A DNA stretch of 64,000 nucleotides from contig JBMNCQ010000004.1 in NCBI GenBank assembly GCA_049366715.1, positions 62,001 to 126,000 on the forward strand, written 5' to 3'. Source of the DNA: JBMNCQ01 sp049366715 (GTDB lineage: Bacteria; Bacillota; Peptococcia; Peptococcales; BICA1-8). The position numbers were made by a program, and so were the translations under genes. Shown piece after piece: positions 1 through 9,069 of the stretch (within the stretch, counting starts at the first letter, position 1; each line of letters opens with the position of its first letter). Under the pieces are notes generated by a model that worked only from the letters and a program-made list of their open reading frames with translations, did no database searches and was not told where the DNA came from.

Positions 1-303
1 TACAGTGCCGTATTCCTCAGCGAACCACTGAACAAGCTCGTTAATCATAACATTTAAGCGGGGCTCCTCCCTTTCCTCCGCTGTGCCTTTACCGGCATAC
101 AAAGCCAAAAGACAAGCAGCACCGGTAAGGGAACCGCAGTTTTCCCCCGAAAAACCCAGTCCTCCGGCCGGACCGGCCATAGCGCGAACCAAAGGGGGAT
201 TTTCTACCCCTTGGTTTTCCAAACCCAGCATAATTAAAATCTGACTGCAGTAAAATCCCTGCCGGGCCATTTCCACCATACGCAGGAACTCCTCATTCAT
301 CAT
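1..303 (-). CDS. C-GCAxxG-C-C family redox protein, DVU_1555-like (C-terminus cut by window edge)
   Basis: About 101 residues are visible and the 3' end lies off the left edge. The start is the first of two consecutive ATGs at 303/300, with an AGGAGG site 11 bases upstream. Conserved cysteines are visible at FYCSQ (about residue 19) and in a GENCGSLTGAAC segment (about residues 53-64), the pattern of the C-GCAxxG-C-C family, whose cysteines probably bind metal or act in redox. Its position beside the methyltransferase, CxxC protein, oxidoreductase and molybdo-aldehyde oxidoreductase matches the conserved order of Desulfovibrio DVU_1555 to DVU_1559. The family's biochemical role is not known; an accessory or cofactor-maturation job for the aldehyde oxidoreductase is inferred from context only. 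Confidence 0.75.
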   Translation of the reverse strand, partial: MMNEEFLRMVEMARQGFYCSQILIMLGLENQGVENPPLVRAMAGPAGGLGFSGENCGSLTGAACLLALYAGKGTAEEREEPRLNVMINELVQWFAEEYGTV

Positions 304-338
304 AAGCAGTTTAACCTCCTCCGAAAATTTATTATCCT

Positions 339-1055
339 TCAATCTTCCGGAATCCGGCCGGTTTTTTCAGCAATCAGTAAAAAGTAACCGAGCTCTGATT
401 TCCGGAGAGGCGGCCGGGGGGCCTGGTGATTATCGTCTGTCCGGGGAGCACATTGCCAGAATCCCTCCAGCGAACCATACTCCATAATGTAACGGGCGGC
501 AAACTCCTTTAAATATTCGGAATGATCTTCCCAGATTATTATTTTAAAACCCTTATTCTCCATAACCTGCTTCAATTCCTGGTAAGTCCTGGCTCCGGAC
601 ACACAATTTTTCGCCTTTAAGGACAGGGGTCCTGATACCGAACCACTGCCACGGCGAAGATAAAGATCGGAAACAGCCAACTTCCCTCCGGCAGCAAGGA
701 CTCGGTTAATTTCTGCCAGAACGCCTCCGGCATATTCCATAACCGATAAGCTGCATTCGGCCAGGACCCCGCTGAAGGCAGCATTGGCAAAGGGCAGACT
801 CTCAGCGGAAGCCTGGATCAAGTTTAACCCCGGTGACCGCTTTTTTCCCTGCCGCAGAGCAGCATGTGACAAATCAACCCCTACCGCGTCCAGCCCATAT
901 CTGGTTATGAGATATTCTACGGTAGTCCCTGCACCGCAGCCGATATCAATTACCCTGGCTTTAGGCTTAAAGTCACAGTAATCCATAAACCTTTCCGTTA
1001 GCCTGAGGCCGCCGGGCCGCAGGACTCCATCCAACAGTTTCATAATATTTTTCAC
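339..1055 (-). CDS. SAM-dependent methyltransferase, DVU_1556-like
   Basis: 238 residues with a class I methyltransferase fold. Motif I (VIDIGCGAGTT) is at about residues 35-45, an acidic residue for SAM ribose binding follows in VGVDLS, and a motif II-like LAECSLSVMEY is near residue 100. The protein ends in a basic, proline-rich tail. It lies 36 bases downstream of nothing but the next family member and 6 bases after the small CxxC gene, so it is co-transcribed with the aldehyde-oxidoreductase cluster. This subfamily recurs in the same gene order in sulfate reducers. The substrate is unknown; modification of a small molecule or of a cofactor used by the oxidoreductase is a guess. Confidence 0.8.
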   Translation of the reverse strand: MKNIMKLLDGVLRPGGLRLTERFMDYCDFKPKARVIDIGCGAGTTVEYLITRYGLDAVGVDLSHAALRQGKKRSPGLNLIQASAESLPFANAAFSGVLAECSLSVMEYAGGVLAEINRVLAAGGKLAVSDLYLRRGSGSVSGPLSLKAKNCVSGARTYQELKQVMENKGFKIIIWEDHSEYLKEFAARYIMEYGSLEGFWQCAPRTDDNHQAPRPPLRKSELGYFLLIAEKTGRIPED

Positions 1056-1061
1056 CCCGGC

Positions 1062-1268
1062 TCATTTATCTTCCAGTGCTTTTTCCACCTGATCCATTTT
1101 ACCCCTGGCCAGATTTTCCGGAATATATACCAGGTCACATTTCGGGCACCTATATAATTCAACAGGAAAGCTGCTTCCCAAATAGGACAAAGTTACTTTT
1201 CCCAGGGTCAGGTGAATACCGCACTTATCGCAAATAATCTTCTGCTGTCCGTTTTCTTCTTTGCTCAT
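1062..1268 (-). CDS. Small CxxC redox/metal-binding protein, DVU_1557-like
   Basis: 68 residues with two cysteine pairs: CDKC at about residue 13 and CPKC at about residue 41. This is a zinc-ribbon or rubredoxin-like arrangement able to bind one Zn or Fe. There is no signal peptide or membrane segment. It sits 12 bases after the large oxidoreductase and 6 bases before the methyltransferase, tight operon spacing. Proteins of this size and pattern are the DVU_1557 family of the same conserved cluster. A structural or electron-shuttle role for the neighbouring oxidoreductase is plausible but untested. Confidence 0.75.
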   Translation of the reverse strand: MSKEENGQQKIICDKCGIHLTLGKVTLSYLGSSFPVELYRCPKCDLVYIPENLARGKMDQVEKALEDK

Positions 1269-1280
1269 TTTTCCACCCCG

Positions 1281-3626
1281 CTATCCGGTTATTTCCAATC
1301 TATGGCTATAGGCATTATGCACTAGAAAACTTTCTCCTTGTGGGGAATACTCTACCCAATATGTAACGCTGACCGGCCGGAAGTAAGCAATATAACTGTT
1401 TCTTTCCGTATTTTTCAATCTATTGCCGGTCCTTTCCCCATAGGCGATAACCTTAGTGATATCAGCGGTCAGGATCATCCTGTCTTCCAAAATGAGCCTG
1501 ACGCTTTCCGGAATAATTAGTTTGATTTCCGCCAACTCTTCTTCCACCTCTTCACCCCACACTTCTTTTAAAAGGGTTTGCTTACAGCGGGCCCTGTTTT
1601 CCTGCCGCTCCGATATGCCGGGACCTTTTTGCTCCGCCAATTCCAACTGATCACTGCCAAAAATCAAATCCAGTAAATGATACACCCTTTTCCCCTGGCG
1701 GGCAAAATTATCACGGCACATCGCACAATAAGCAAGATAATCATCTTCACTTTCCATGGTGCGCCTTTTTATTGTTTGCCGGGCCAGTTCCCGATTGGCA
1801 TAAATCATTAAACCTCCGTACCCGCAGCATTCTGTAGTCTGACGGCTGTTATCCAATTCTACGATTTGATGCCCCAGCTCACGCAGAATATTCCGGATGG
1901 CAGCATGTAACCGGACTTCATGTCTGGTCGTACAGGCATCATGAACAGCTAATTTTTTCGGGGCTACACCTCTCCCCCCTTGATCAGGCAGGCCGGTTTG
2001 TTCCAGCAGGGTCCAGATCGTTTCTACATCCATCCCGGGCAGTTCCCGCTTGAAAATACTGTAACAAGTCGGACACCCTGTGATTACTTTAGGTCTTCCT
2101 AAACTCTGCCATTCGTTTTCTACCGTCATAATAATCTCTTTAAACAGCTTCTCTTGCCCGGCCCAGTCGGCGGGAGCTCCGCAGCAGCCCAGACTCAGTC
2201 CTACGCCCCCTGCAATTTTTTCACAGAGAAACTCATACATCCTCCTGACATAATGGGGTGCGGAAGCACTCAACTGGCACCCGGGAAAAAACATCACCCC
2301 GCTCGTTGTGAAACCCGGCTGATGCCTGTTCAGCACAAATTTATCACCGGTACTGAATTCCAGATCCCGTAAAGCAAAGTCATGGGCCGAGGGCGGCATT
2401 TTTTCCTTTTTAACCATCATCTGTCTGGCCTCCCGGAATACTTCCCCCATATTCAAGCCTCCCGGACAAACTTCCTCACACAAACCACACAGGCTACAGG
2501 AGTTAATCATTTTATTGGCATGATGAATACCCATCACAATGGATAAATTATTATATACTTCCCGGACATACCGCTTGGGATAAGAACGGTAATGGGCCAG
2601 AAATTCACAGACCTTAACGCACTCCAGGCACTGGCATAACAAACAGCGGTTCGCTTCCTGTAAAGCTTCAGCGGCAGTATATCCTTGAAGGGGATCGCTG
2701 CTTTGTACTACGGCCTGATAGGCAATTCCGGCGGTATTGGTATACAAAGAAGTAGGATAAGGACCTTCCTTTCCTCTGTTAGCGGTAAGGGAGGCATTCT
2801 GCAGCAACCGGTCAATTGAATTGACAGCAATTTTCCCTTCGGATATTGAGGTGATAGGCGACCTTCCTTCCCCGCCCCAACGGAGACTTCCTCCGGCAAA
2901 GACCAAAGAATGGCTGGTAGCCAGAGTCAGGGGATCAATGACCAGATTGCCGGCGGCGGTCAGTTCGAGTCCCAGTTGCAAAGGAGCTGCTTCTTGACGG
3001 CCGATCCCTAAATAAATGGCATCAAATTCCTTACATAAACCGGCAAAGGATACTGTCGAACCATTATCATTGCCCACAGCAGTATTGCAATGAATCTCCA
3101 CTAGAGAATTTTTTTTCAGCTGGGCGATATCATCTTCAATTGCCTGCCGGGGCAGTCTGCTTTCCGCGATTTGCCGGATACTTCCCCCCAAACAATCAGC
3201 GGCCTCATAGATCACTACTCCATAGCCTTTTTTAGTCAATTCGGCAGCCACAGTCAAGCCGCTAAGTCCGGCCCCTATCACGGCTACCTTCTTATCTTTA
3301 GCCTTAACAGGCAGCAGCCTGGCCCCGGGCTGCCGGGAGTTGTCTACACAGACCTTTTCTAAAGCATTAATCGCGATCGGTTCGTCAATTTCTTTGCGTT
3401 TACAAGTCTTTTGACAGGGTTGATCACAAATTCTGCTGATGATCCTTGGAAAGGGCACCGCCTTGTGAAATAATTTGAATCCCGCCCCATAATCATTTTT
3501 CCGTAATGCTTCCACCATTCCCCGTACATCTACATGAACAGGACACGCCGCAGTACATCCCGGAGCTTCTTCCTGCACACATTTCGCTTCCCGCTGGTGT
3601 AACAGCTTTTGCTCGATCTCCTTCAT
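1281..3626 (-). CDS. Pyridine nucleotide-disulfide oxidoreductase / dicluster-binding protein, DVU_1558-like
   Basis: Start at 3626 (ATG with AGGAAGGGG just upstream) gives 781 residues; the frame stays open to 3755 but has no ribosome site there. In order: a GltD-like N-terminal region with cysteines near CTAACPVH and CDQPCQKTC, an FAD/NAD fold with GAGLSG, a ferredoxin-like region (CSLCGLCEEVC), then two CCG-type modules (GCQLSASAP ... CCGAP ... GCPTC and CCGYGG ... CAMC) like those binding noncubane 4Fe-4S clusters in heterodisulfide reductase. The protein probably passes electrons between the aldehyde oxidoreductase encoded just upstream and a pyridine nucleotide or another carrier, possibly with bifurcation. 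The family and domain reading is solid; partner and direction of electron flow are inferred from gene order. Confidence 0.82.
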   Translation of the reverse strand: MKEIEQKLLHQREAKCVQEEAPGCTAACPVHVDVRGMVEALRKNDYGAGFKLFHKAVPFPRIISRICDQPCQKTCKRKEIDEPIAINALEKVCVDNSRQPGARLLPVKAKDKKVAVIGAGLSGLTVAAELTKKGYGVVIYEAADCLGGSIRQIAESRLPRQAIEDDIAQLKKNSLVEIHCNTAVGNDNGSTVSFAGLCKEFDAIYLGIGRQEAAPLQLGLELTAAGNLVIDPLTLATSHSLVFAGGSLRWGGEGRSPITSISEGKIAVNSIDRLLQNASLTANRGKEGPYPTSLYTNTAGIAYQAVVQSSDPLQGYTAAEALQEANRCLLCQCLECVKVCEFLAHYRSYPKRYVREVYNNLSIVMGIHHANKMINSCSLCGLCEEVCPGGLNMGEVFREARQMMVKKEKMPPSAHDFALRDLEFSTGDKFVLNRHQPGFTTSGVMFFPGCQLSASAPHYVRRMYEFLCEKIAGGVGLSLGCCGAPADWAGQEKLFKEIIMTVENEWQSLGRPKVITGCPTCYSIFKRELPGMDVETIWTLLEQTGLPDQGGRGVAPKKLAVHDACTTRHEVRLHAAIRNILRELGHQIVELDNSRQTTECCGYGGLMIYANRELARQTIKRRTMESEDDYLAYCAMCRDNFARQGKRVYHLLDLIFGSDQLELAEQKGPGISERQENRARCKQTLLKEVWGEEVEEELAEIKLIIPESVRLILEDRMILTADITKVIAYGERTGNRLKNTERNSYIAYFRPVSVTYWVEYSPQGESFLVHNAYSHRLEITG

Positions 3627-3819
3627 CCCCTTCCTGAGGTTTAGTATGCATAAAGGGACACCCCTATTTTGAGGTCGGAAGTTGAAATCAGGAGTGGGAT
3701 TCACTAAAACCCTCCTTGCTGATTTCCACTTTTTATAATAAGGAATGTCCCGCAATTACAATATTTATATTTTGTTAGATCAGCTTAGCCTTAGGTTATT
3801 GTTAAACCACCGTCATCCT

Positions 3820-6570
3820 TTATTTTGTTGGTGCCGCTTCATTGGCAGCCAGCACTTCCAAGCCGGCCTTAATTTTCTCCGGTAAAGCAGGTACTGCATA
3901 AACCCGCACGCCGCAGGCATTATAGATCGCATTAAGAATCGCCGGATGAGGTGCGGTCAGCGGTCCCTCACCTATGCCGGAAGCTCCGTATGGCCCGTGA
4001 GGACGGGGGGCTATATTGTAAATAATCTCCATGTCATCAGGAATATCCTGAATATAAGGCAGACCACATTTCAGCAGGGTAGTGTGTTTCTCCAAGTCTT
4101 CAAAGTCCTCTGTCAGGGCCAGGCCGATCCCCTGAGCCAAACCGCCGTAAACCTGCCCGTCAACAGTTGTCTTATTCGTAATTGTACCCGCATCAACAAC
4201 TGTCGTAAACTTCACGACTTTGGCTTTACCTGTTTTCATGTCAACTTCTACTTCCGGCATGAAAACTTCATAAACATAAGCGGAGAACGGATCACCTTTG
4301 GCAGTCACAGGATCACAGTCACTACACATGGATGCCGCCCATTTTCCTTCATAATGAAGAGGAATATTCCCGGCTACCATTTCATCATAGCTGCGGAAAG
4401 TGCCGTCAGGCTTACGCATGGCATTAACCAGCATTTCACAGCTTACCCGGATTGCATTGCCGCTCATTACGTTTTGCCTGCTGCCGCCCGAAGGGCCGCT
4501 ATTCGGGGTATAAGCCATATCATTCATGATCAGCTTGATATCCTCCGGTTTAATATCCATTTGCCGGAGGGTTTCATGAGCATGAGTTAAAGCCGCTAAA
4601 TCAGCGCCCTGACCATGGTCTTGCCAGGTAACACCTACCGTTACCCCTTCCCGGGTCAGTTCAACCCAGGCTTCCGAACCGTCGGGGCCGTCAAGCCCGC
4701 AGCCATAGATGCCCAGGGATAAGCCTACGCCACGTTTCTTCTCAGGTGTGGAAAGTTCTTTACAGCGCTCTTTCGCTTCCTCCCACAAAGGCCGCAGCTT
4801 ATTGAACATGTCCTCAAAGCAGAATACTTCCGGGACTTGCTGGGTGGGAGTCGTCGCCCCCGGACGGTAAATATTTTTAAAACGCAGTTCCAGAGGATCC
4901 ATACCCAGCTTTTCCGCAAGCTCATCCATGGCAATTTCCGAAGCCAGGAAAGCCTGGGGCGAGCCATAAGCCCGGAAAGCCGAACCCCAGGCGTGATTGG
5001 TGCAGACCGTACGGCCTTTACCACGGATATTGGGGATATCGTAACCCGCACCGGTAAACTGTGCCTGGCGTAATGTTAAAAGATCGCCGAATTCGGAATA
5101 AGGTCCATGGTCGATAAACCAATCCGTCTCCATGGCCAGCAATTTTCCGTCTTTACCGGCAGCTAACTTACAATTAACGAATCCGGGGGAACGCTTGCCG
5201 GTATAAGTAATATTCTGATACATGTTAAAGTTCAGGGATACGGGCCTGCCGGTAGCCATACAGGCTACACCCAGCAGAGCTTCATTTGTGGGACTGAACT
5301 TATAGCCGAAAGTCGCACCGGTGGGATTGGCCACCAGCCGTAATTTTTCCGGTTCAATGCCAATTCCCGGGCAAATCATAGCGTGGTGCAGATGAAGGGC
5401 AATACTCTTGGAGTGAATGGTCAGGCGCCCCTCTTCATCATAATAAGCGCAGCCGCAGTCAGGCTCCAATACAAGGTGAGGCTGACGGCTGCAGTAAGTG
5501 TCGACTTCAACGGTTACCACATCGGACTGCTCCATGATGGGCTTAGTATCCTCTCCTTTTTCAATACCCTGCTCATAGTAAATATTAGGCGTTCCGGGAT
5601 GAATTTCCATGGCATCGGGTTCCATAGCGGCAGGAGCGCTCATATAGGCCGGCAATACTTCTAAGTCAACTCTAACTGCCTTAGCTGCTTCCCGGGCCTG
5701 TTCTTCCGTATCGGCAGCAACTATAGCAATAGCGTCTCCAAACTGAAATACTTTTTCATCGCAAAGAATGGGACGCTCCCAACCGTCACCTTTATTGGTG
5801 GGAAAGGTAATCAAACCGGTGATACGATTTTTTCCTTTGATATCACGATGGGTAATCACTTTATAAACACCGGGCATTTTCTCCGCTTCTGAGATATCAA
5901 TGCCTTTAATATTGGCATGGGACACCTCAGCCTGAACCAAAGCCAGACGCAGCGTACCGGAAGGCATCTGCAAGGCAACATCGGCGCCGAAATCCCAGGT
6001 GCCGGTGACCTTCTGGATTGCAGAAGGACGATGATATGTCGTCCCATAAATTTTGTTGCCGACAGGCTTGTAAAGCAAATCTTCCTTACGCATTTCACCC
6101 CGCACCACCTTAGCGGCAGCCATTACGGCATCGACTATAGGCTTATAGCCCGTACAGCGGCAGGCATTGCGGTTCTTTTGAAACCAGTTGCGGACATCCT
6201 CTCTGGTTGGATTGGCATTTTTATCCAGGAGAACTTTGGCCGACAGAATAAAGCCGGGGCTGCAGAACCCGCATTGGGCACAGCCGTAAGCCATCCAGGC
6301 AACCTGCAGCGGATGAAGGTTGTCAGGAGTTGCCAGGCCTTCAATCGTAATAATTTGGGCTTCATCCGGTACTCTTTTCATTTTGACAATACAAGAGCGC
6401 ACAATTTCCCCATCCATGATGATGGAACAAGTTCCGCACTGACCTTGATTACAGCCTACCTTACAGCCTGTCAGCAGGAGCTGTTCCCGCAATACACCGG
6501 CCAGACTTACTTCAGGGTCAACAATCAAAGTTCTGGACAATCCATTGATGTTTAAGACCTTTTTTTGCAT
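3820..6570 (-). CDS. mop: Molybdopterin-dependent aldehyde oxidoreductase (xanthine oxidase family)
   Basis: 916 residues, close to the single-chain aldehyde oxidoreductase of Desulfovibrio gigas. In order: a plant-type 2Fe-2S domain (residues about 1-78, GCNQGQCGTC), a second helical 2Fe-2S domain (about 80-150, CAQCGFC and CRCTG), and a long molybdopterin domain. The catalytic glutamate of the family sits in GEGPLTAPHP near residue 867. There is no FAD domain, so electrons must leave through the 2Fe-2S clusters to a partner, probably the dicluster flavoprotein encoded 194 bases downstream. Cytoplasmic; it should oxidise aldehydes to acids using molybdenum (or possibly tungsten). It is preceded by a roughly 290-base leader and a sigma-54 promoter. 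The ATG at 6570 has a clear AAGGAGAT site. Confidence 0.9.
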   Translation of the reverse strand: MQKKVLNINGLSRTLIVDPEVSLAGVLREQLLLTGCKVGCNQGQCGTCSIIMDGEIVRSCIVKMKRVPDEAQIITIEGLATPDNLHPLQVAWMAYGCAQCGFCSPGFILSAKVLLDKNANPTREDVRNWFQKNRNACRCTGYKPIVDAVMAAAKVVRGEMRKEDLLYKPVGNKIYGTTYHRPSAIQKVTGTWDFGADVALQMPSGTLRLALVQAEVSHANIKGIDISEAEKMPGVYKVITHRDIKGKNRITGLITFPTNKGDGWERPILCDEKVFQFGDAIAIVAADTEEQAREAAKAVRVDLEVLPAYMSAPAAMEPDAMEIHPGTPNIYYEQGIEKGEDTKPIMEQSDVVTVEVDTYCSRQPHLVLEPDCGCAYYDEEGRLTIHSKSIALHLHHAMICPGIGIEPEKLRLVANPTGATFGYKFSPTNEALLGVACMATGRPVSLNFNMYQNITYTGKRSPGFVNCKLAAGKDGKLLAMETDWFIDHGPYSEFGDLLTLRQAQFTGAGYDIPNIRGKGRTVCTNHAWGSAFRAYGSPQAFLASEIAMDELAEKLGMDPLELRFKNIYRPGATTPTQQVPEVFCFEDMFNKLRPLWEEAKERCKELSTPEKKRGVGLSLGIYGCGLDGPDGSEAWVELTREGVTVGVTWQDHGQGADLAALTHAHETLRQMDIKPEDIKLIMNDMAYTPNSGPSGGSRQNVMSGNAIRVSCEMLVNAMRKPDGTFRSYDEMVAGNIPLHYEGKWAASMCSDCDPVTAKGDPFSAYVYEVFMPEVEVDMKTGKAKVVKFTTVVDAGTITNKTTVDGQVYGGLAQGIGLALTEDFEDLEKHTTLLKCGLPYIQDIPDDMEIIYNIAPRPHGPYGASGIGEGPLTAPHPAILNAIYNACGVRVYAVPALPEKIKAGLEVLAANEAAPTK

Positions 6571-6862
6571 TTCCTCATCTCCTTATCTTAATTTATCTTG
6601 CATTTCAAGGCACACTGGCCTTGCAAATTAATTGCTTTTATAAAGAAAGTGCATATCGCTGCCTGTCTTGAAAGCTACCGGTATCTTAAGACCGGCAATT
6701 AATCTCCTTAGATTATTTTTTTCAAAGAAAAAGCAAAGCACAGGAAAAGAAACCAGCGCTTTGCTTTTAACCCTCTTTGTTCGAGCACTGTATTCCTTTT
6801 TCTCCCGTAAAGCTTAGTCTCGGCTAAACCCACGCAACTCAACCCCGTAACAGTCCGGTTTA
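6571..6862 (-). promoter_or_regulatory. Long 5' leader of mop with terminator-like hairpin
   Basis: If transcription starts about 12 bases after the sigma-54 promoter, the mop mRNA has a leader of about 290 bases. It contains a 10-bp hairpin (arms at 6730-6739 and 6758-6767, reading AAAGCAAAGC on the minus strand) followed by a T-rich run, which looks like an intrinsic terminator. It may attenuate mop, or it may simply end the activator transcript that comes from 7060. Upstream of it the leader holds TTACGGG twice. I could not assign it to a known riboswitch. Confidence 0.4.
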
Positions 6863-6872
6863 TAAAATATAT

Positions 6873-6888
6873 AGCAATAATTATGCCA
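6873..6888 (-). promoter_or_regulatory. Sigma-54 (RpoN) promoter for the mop cluster
   Basis: On the minus strand the sequence reads TGGCAT, five bases, TTGCT. The GG (-24) and GC (-12) elements are exactly 10 bases apart, matching the TGGCAC-N5-TTGCW consensus except for one base. It points at mop and lies about 120-130 bases downstream of putative activator sites, with a sigma-54 activator gene next door. Confidence 0.75.
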
Positions 6889-6995
6889 AAAAAGAAAAAA
6901 TCACCGCTACTCCGTTGAATACAAAGGAGCCGGCAATTTTTTGCTTATTAACCGAAAAAAATTTACATTATTGATTGTGAAATTTTGCTAAAAAT

Positions 6996-7047
6996 GTGTT
7001 ACCAATTGCTTAGATTAGGTAACATATTTTCTACACTTAAGTAACAC
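6996..7047. promoter_or_regulatory. Putative upstream activator sites for the sigma-54 regulator
   Basis: TGTTACC (6997-7003) and GGTAACA (7018-7024) form a perfect 7-bp inverted repeat with a 14-base spacer. A third half-site, GTAACAC, follows at 7041-7047 and is the inverse of GTGTTAC at 6996-7002. The group sits upstream of the sigma-54 promoter at a distance normal for enhancer-binding proteins. Assignment to the adjacent regulator is inferred. Confidence 0.55.
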
Positions 7048-7059
7048 TATCTCATTCTT

Positions 7060-9069
7060 TTAATTCCGGATGGAATAAATGCGCATCTTATTATATAAAG
7101 TCTTGCGGGATACACCCATTTCTCTGGCGACTCGACTAACATTTCCTCCATGTCGGTTTAATAAGGTAATGATCTTATTTTTTTCTATATCCCTGGCACG
7201 TTTCTGCCTTTCTTCCCGGCATTCATAATTCAAGGCAGGACCGGAGACTGCTACCGGTACTACCGGTGAAGAAAAAGCTTCATGAAACTCTTCAGGCAGA
7301 CTCCGGACAGTAATCATTCCGTTTTCCGCTAAATTTGCGGCTCTTTCGGCTACGTTTTGCAATTCCCGGACATTGCCGGGCCAAACATATTGTGCCAGGC
7401 ATTCCAGCACTTCCGGTTCCACATGAAAACGGCATCCCCAATCATGGGAAAGCTTTTCCAAAAAATACTCGAAAAGCAGAGGTATGTCCTTTACACGCTC
7501 GCGTAACGGCGGAATTGTAATTGACATGACATTTAATCGGTAAAATAAATCTTTACGGAAAGTACCCTTTTCTACTTCTTGCAATAAATTCTTGTTTGTA
7601 GCACAGATCAACCGCACACTTACCGGCGTCATCGTATCACTGCCGATACGGGCTACTTTCTTTTCTTGAATTACCCGGAGTAAGGTGGTCTGTTGTTCAA
7701 GGGGCATATCACCTATTTCGTCAAGAAAAAGGGTGCCTCCATTGGCCAGTTCAAATTTTCCTAATTTTCCACCCCGCTTAGCCCCGGTAAAAGCCCCTTC
7801 TTCATAACCGAACAATTCACTACCGATTAATTCCCGGGGAATAGCCCCGCAGTTAACAGGGATAAAAGGGCCGGCACTTCTAATACTTCCGTTGTGGACA
7901 GCCTGAGCAAAGATTTCTTTTCCCGTACCGCTTTCCCCCTGCAGTAATACATTGGACAAACTGGTTGCAGTGAGCTTGGCGAGACGGACAGCTTCCTGAA
8001 TTTCTAAACTCTCACCAATAATATCACTAAATTGCAATGTGGCATAATAGCCGCTAAACCGGTTGACCAGATTCTGCACTTGTTTAATGGGCCGTATGAT
8101 GATTAATCCCCCGGTAACTTCCCCCTGTTCGTTGACAATGGGTTCACCGGAAGCCAGACAGTAACACAGCCCGTCTTTCGTATCCAAAATTATCTCCACA
8201 TCGGTATATCGTTCCTTTATGGCCAGTTTCCGCCCCTGGAAGGATGAACGATAGTCGAATAATCGTCTTACCGGAATACCCAGAATATGCTGCTTCTCCT
8301 TACCAATAAGTTCCCGGGCGGCAGGATTAAACTCGATGACAATTTCATCTTTGTCAACTAAAAGAACTCCATCCGATACCGTATTAAAAAAATTTGTCAG
8401 ACGGTTATTAATCAGGGCCAATTCCTGATTTTTCTGCTGGATTCTCAGCTGGGCCATGATCGCTTCCGCAGCGGCTACTACTATTCCCAGAGTATGCAGA
8501 TGAGAAGCATGGGATGCCCCCGACATATCCAAAATGCCGATAATTTCTCCATTACCGGCAAAGATCGGTGCAGCTGAGCAGGTTAAGCAATGATGTTTTT
8601 GACAATAATGCTCCGCACCCGATACCTGAATTGGTTCCCCTGTCACTAAAGCAGTCCCGATGGCATTAGTGCCGGCTTCCTCTTCACGCCAGCTGGCACC
8701 GGGAAAGAAATTTCTGGTTAAAGGATTCTTCCTGGTATCTTCATCAGCAAATATTTCCATTATATTACCGTTCTCGTTTGTCAAAACCACTACAAATCCG
8801 GACCCTTTGACAAATTTATGAAGATTAACCATAAAAGGTTTGGCTACTTTAATCAGTCTTTCCTTTTCTTGCAGGACCCGGTTAAGATCACTGCCGTTCA
8901 GAGAATGGTGCAGCCCGGTGTCGTAGGGATTTACTCCCTGGTAATAACATCTGTGCCATGACTCGGCTATCCGGGGGTGAACCTCACAGGCATCTTGCCT
9001 TCCCGTTTGAATGAACTTCTGCCATTCATTAAAAACGCTATCCTGATTGTGCAACGGAACAATTGTCAT
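7060..9069 (-). CDS. Sigma-54-dependent transcriptional activator, AcoR-like
   Basis: 669 residues. N-terminal GAF-like sensor (about 60-215, as in acetoin regulator AcoR), a PAS domain (about 225-340), an AAA+ domain with Walker A GESGTGKE (about 375) and the sigma-54 contact loop GAFTGA (about 424), and a C-terminal Fis helix-turn-helix (about 625-665, GGNVSRVAREMGVSRKTLYN). The intact GAFTGA means a true activator of RpoN holoenzyme. It should bind the repeat cluster just beyond its own stop codon and switch on mop and downstream genes in response to a small molecule, perhaps an aldehyde or a ketone, sensed by GAF or PAS. The effector is unknown. The ATG at 9069 has a GAGGTGA site. Confidence 0.88.
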   Translation of the reverse strand: MTIVPLHNQDSVFNEWQKFIQTGRQDACEVHPRIAESWHRCYYQGVNPYDTGLHHSLNGSDLNRVLQEKERLIKVAKPFMVNLHKFVKGSGFVVVLTNENGNIMEIFADEDTRKNPLTRNFFPGASWREEEAGTNAIGTALVTGEPIQVSGAEHYCQKHHCLTCSAAPIFAGNGEIIGILDMSGASHASHLHTLGIVVAAAEAIMAQLRIQQKNQELALINNRLTNFFNTVSDGVLLVDKDEIVIEFNPAARELIGKEKQHILGIPVRRLFDYRSSFQGRKLAIKERYTDVEIILDTKDGLCYCLASGEPIVNEQGEVTGGLIIIRPIKQVQNLVNRFSGYYATLQFSDIIGESLEIQEAVRLAKLTATSLSNVLLQGESGTGKEIFAQAVHNGSIRSAGPFIPVNCGAIPRELIGSELFGYEEGAFTGAKRGGKLGKFELANGGTLFLDEIGDMPLEQQTTLLRVIQEKKVARIGSDTMTPVSVRLICATNKNLLQEVEKGTFRKDLFYRLNVMSITIPPLRERVKDIPLLFEYFLEKLSHDWGCRFHVEPEVLECLAQYVWPGNVRELQNVAERAANLAENGMITVRSLPEEFHEAFSSPVVPVAVSGPALNYECREERQKRARDIEKNKIITLLNRHGGNVSRVAREMGVSRKTLYNKMRIYSIRN

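Noticed and set aside
3946..4590. 214-codon open frame on the plus strand inside mop
   Set aside because: Antisense to a strongly conserved gene, with no start signal and an implausible composition.
6601..6625. A GGCAC ... TTGC sequence resembling a sigma-54 promoter just before mop
   Set aside because: It is on the wrong strand for mop and the GG-GC spacing is 12 rather than 10.
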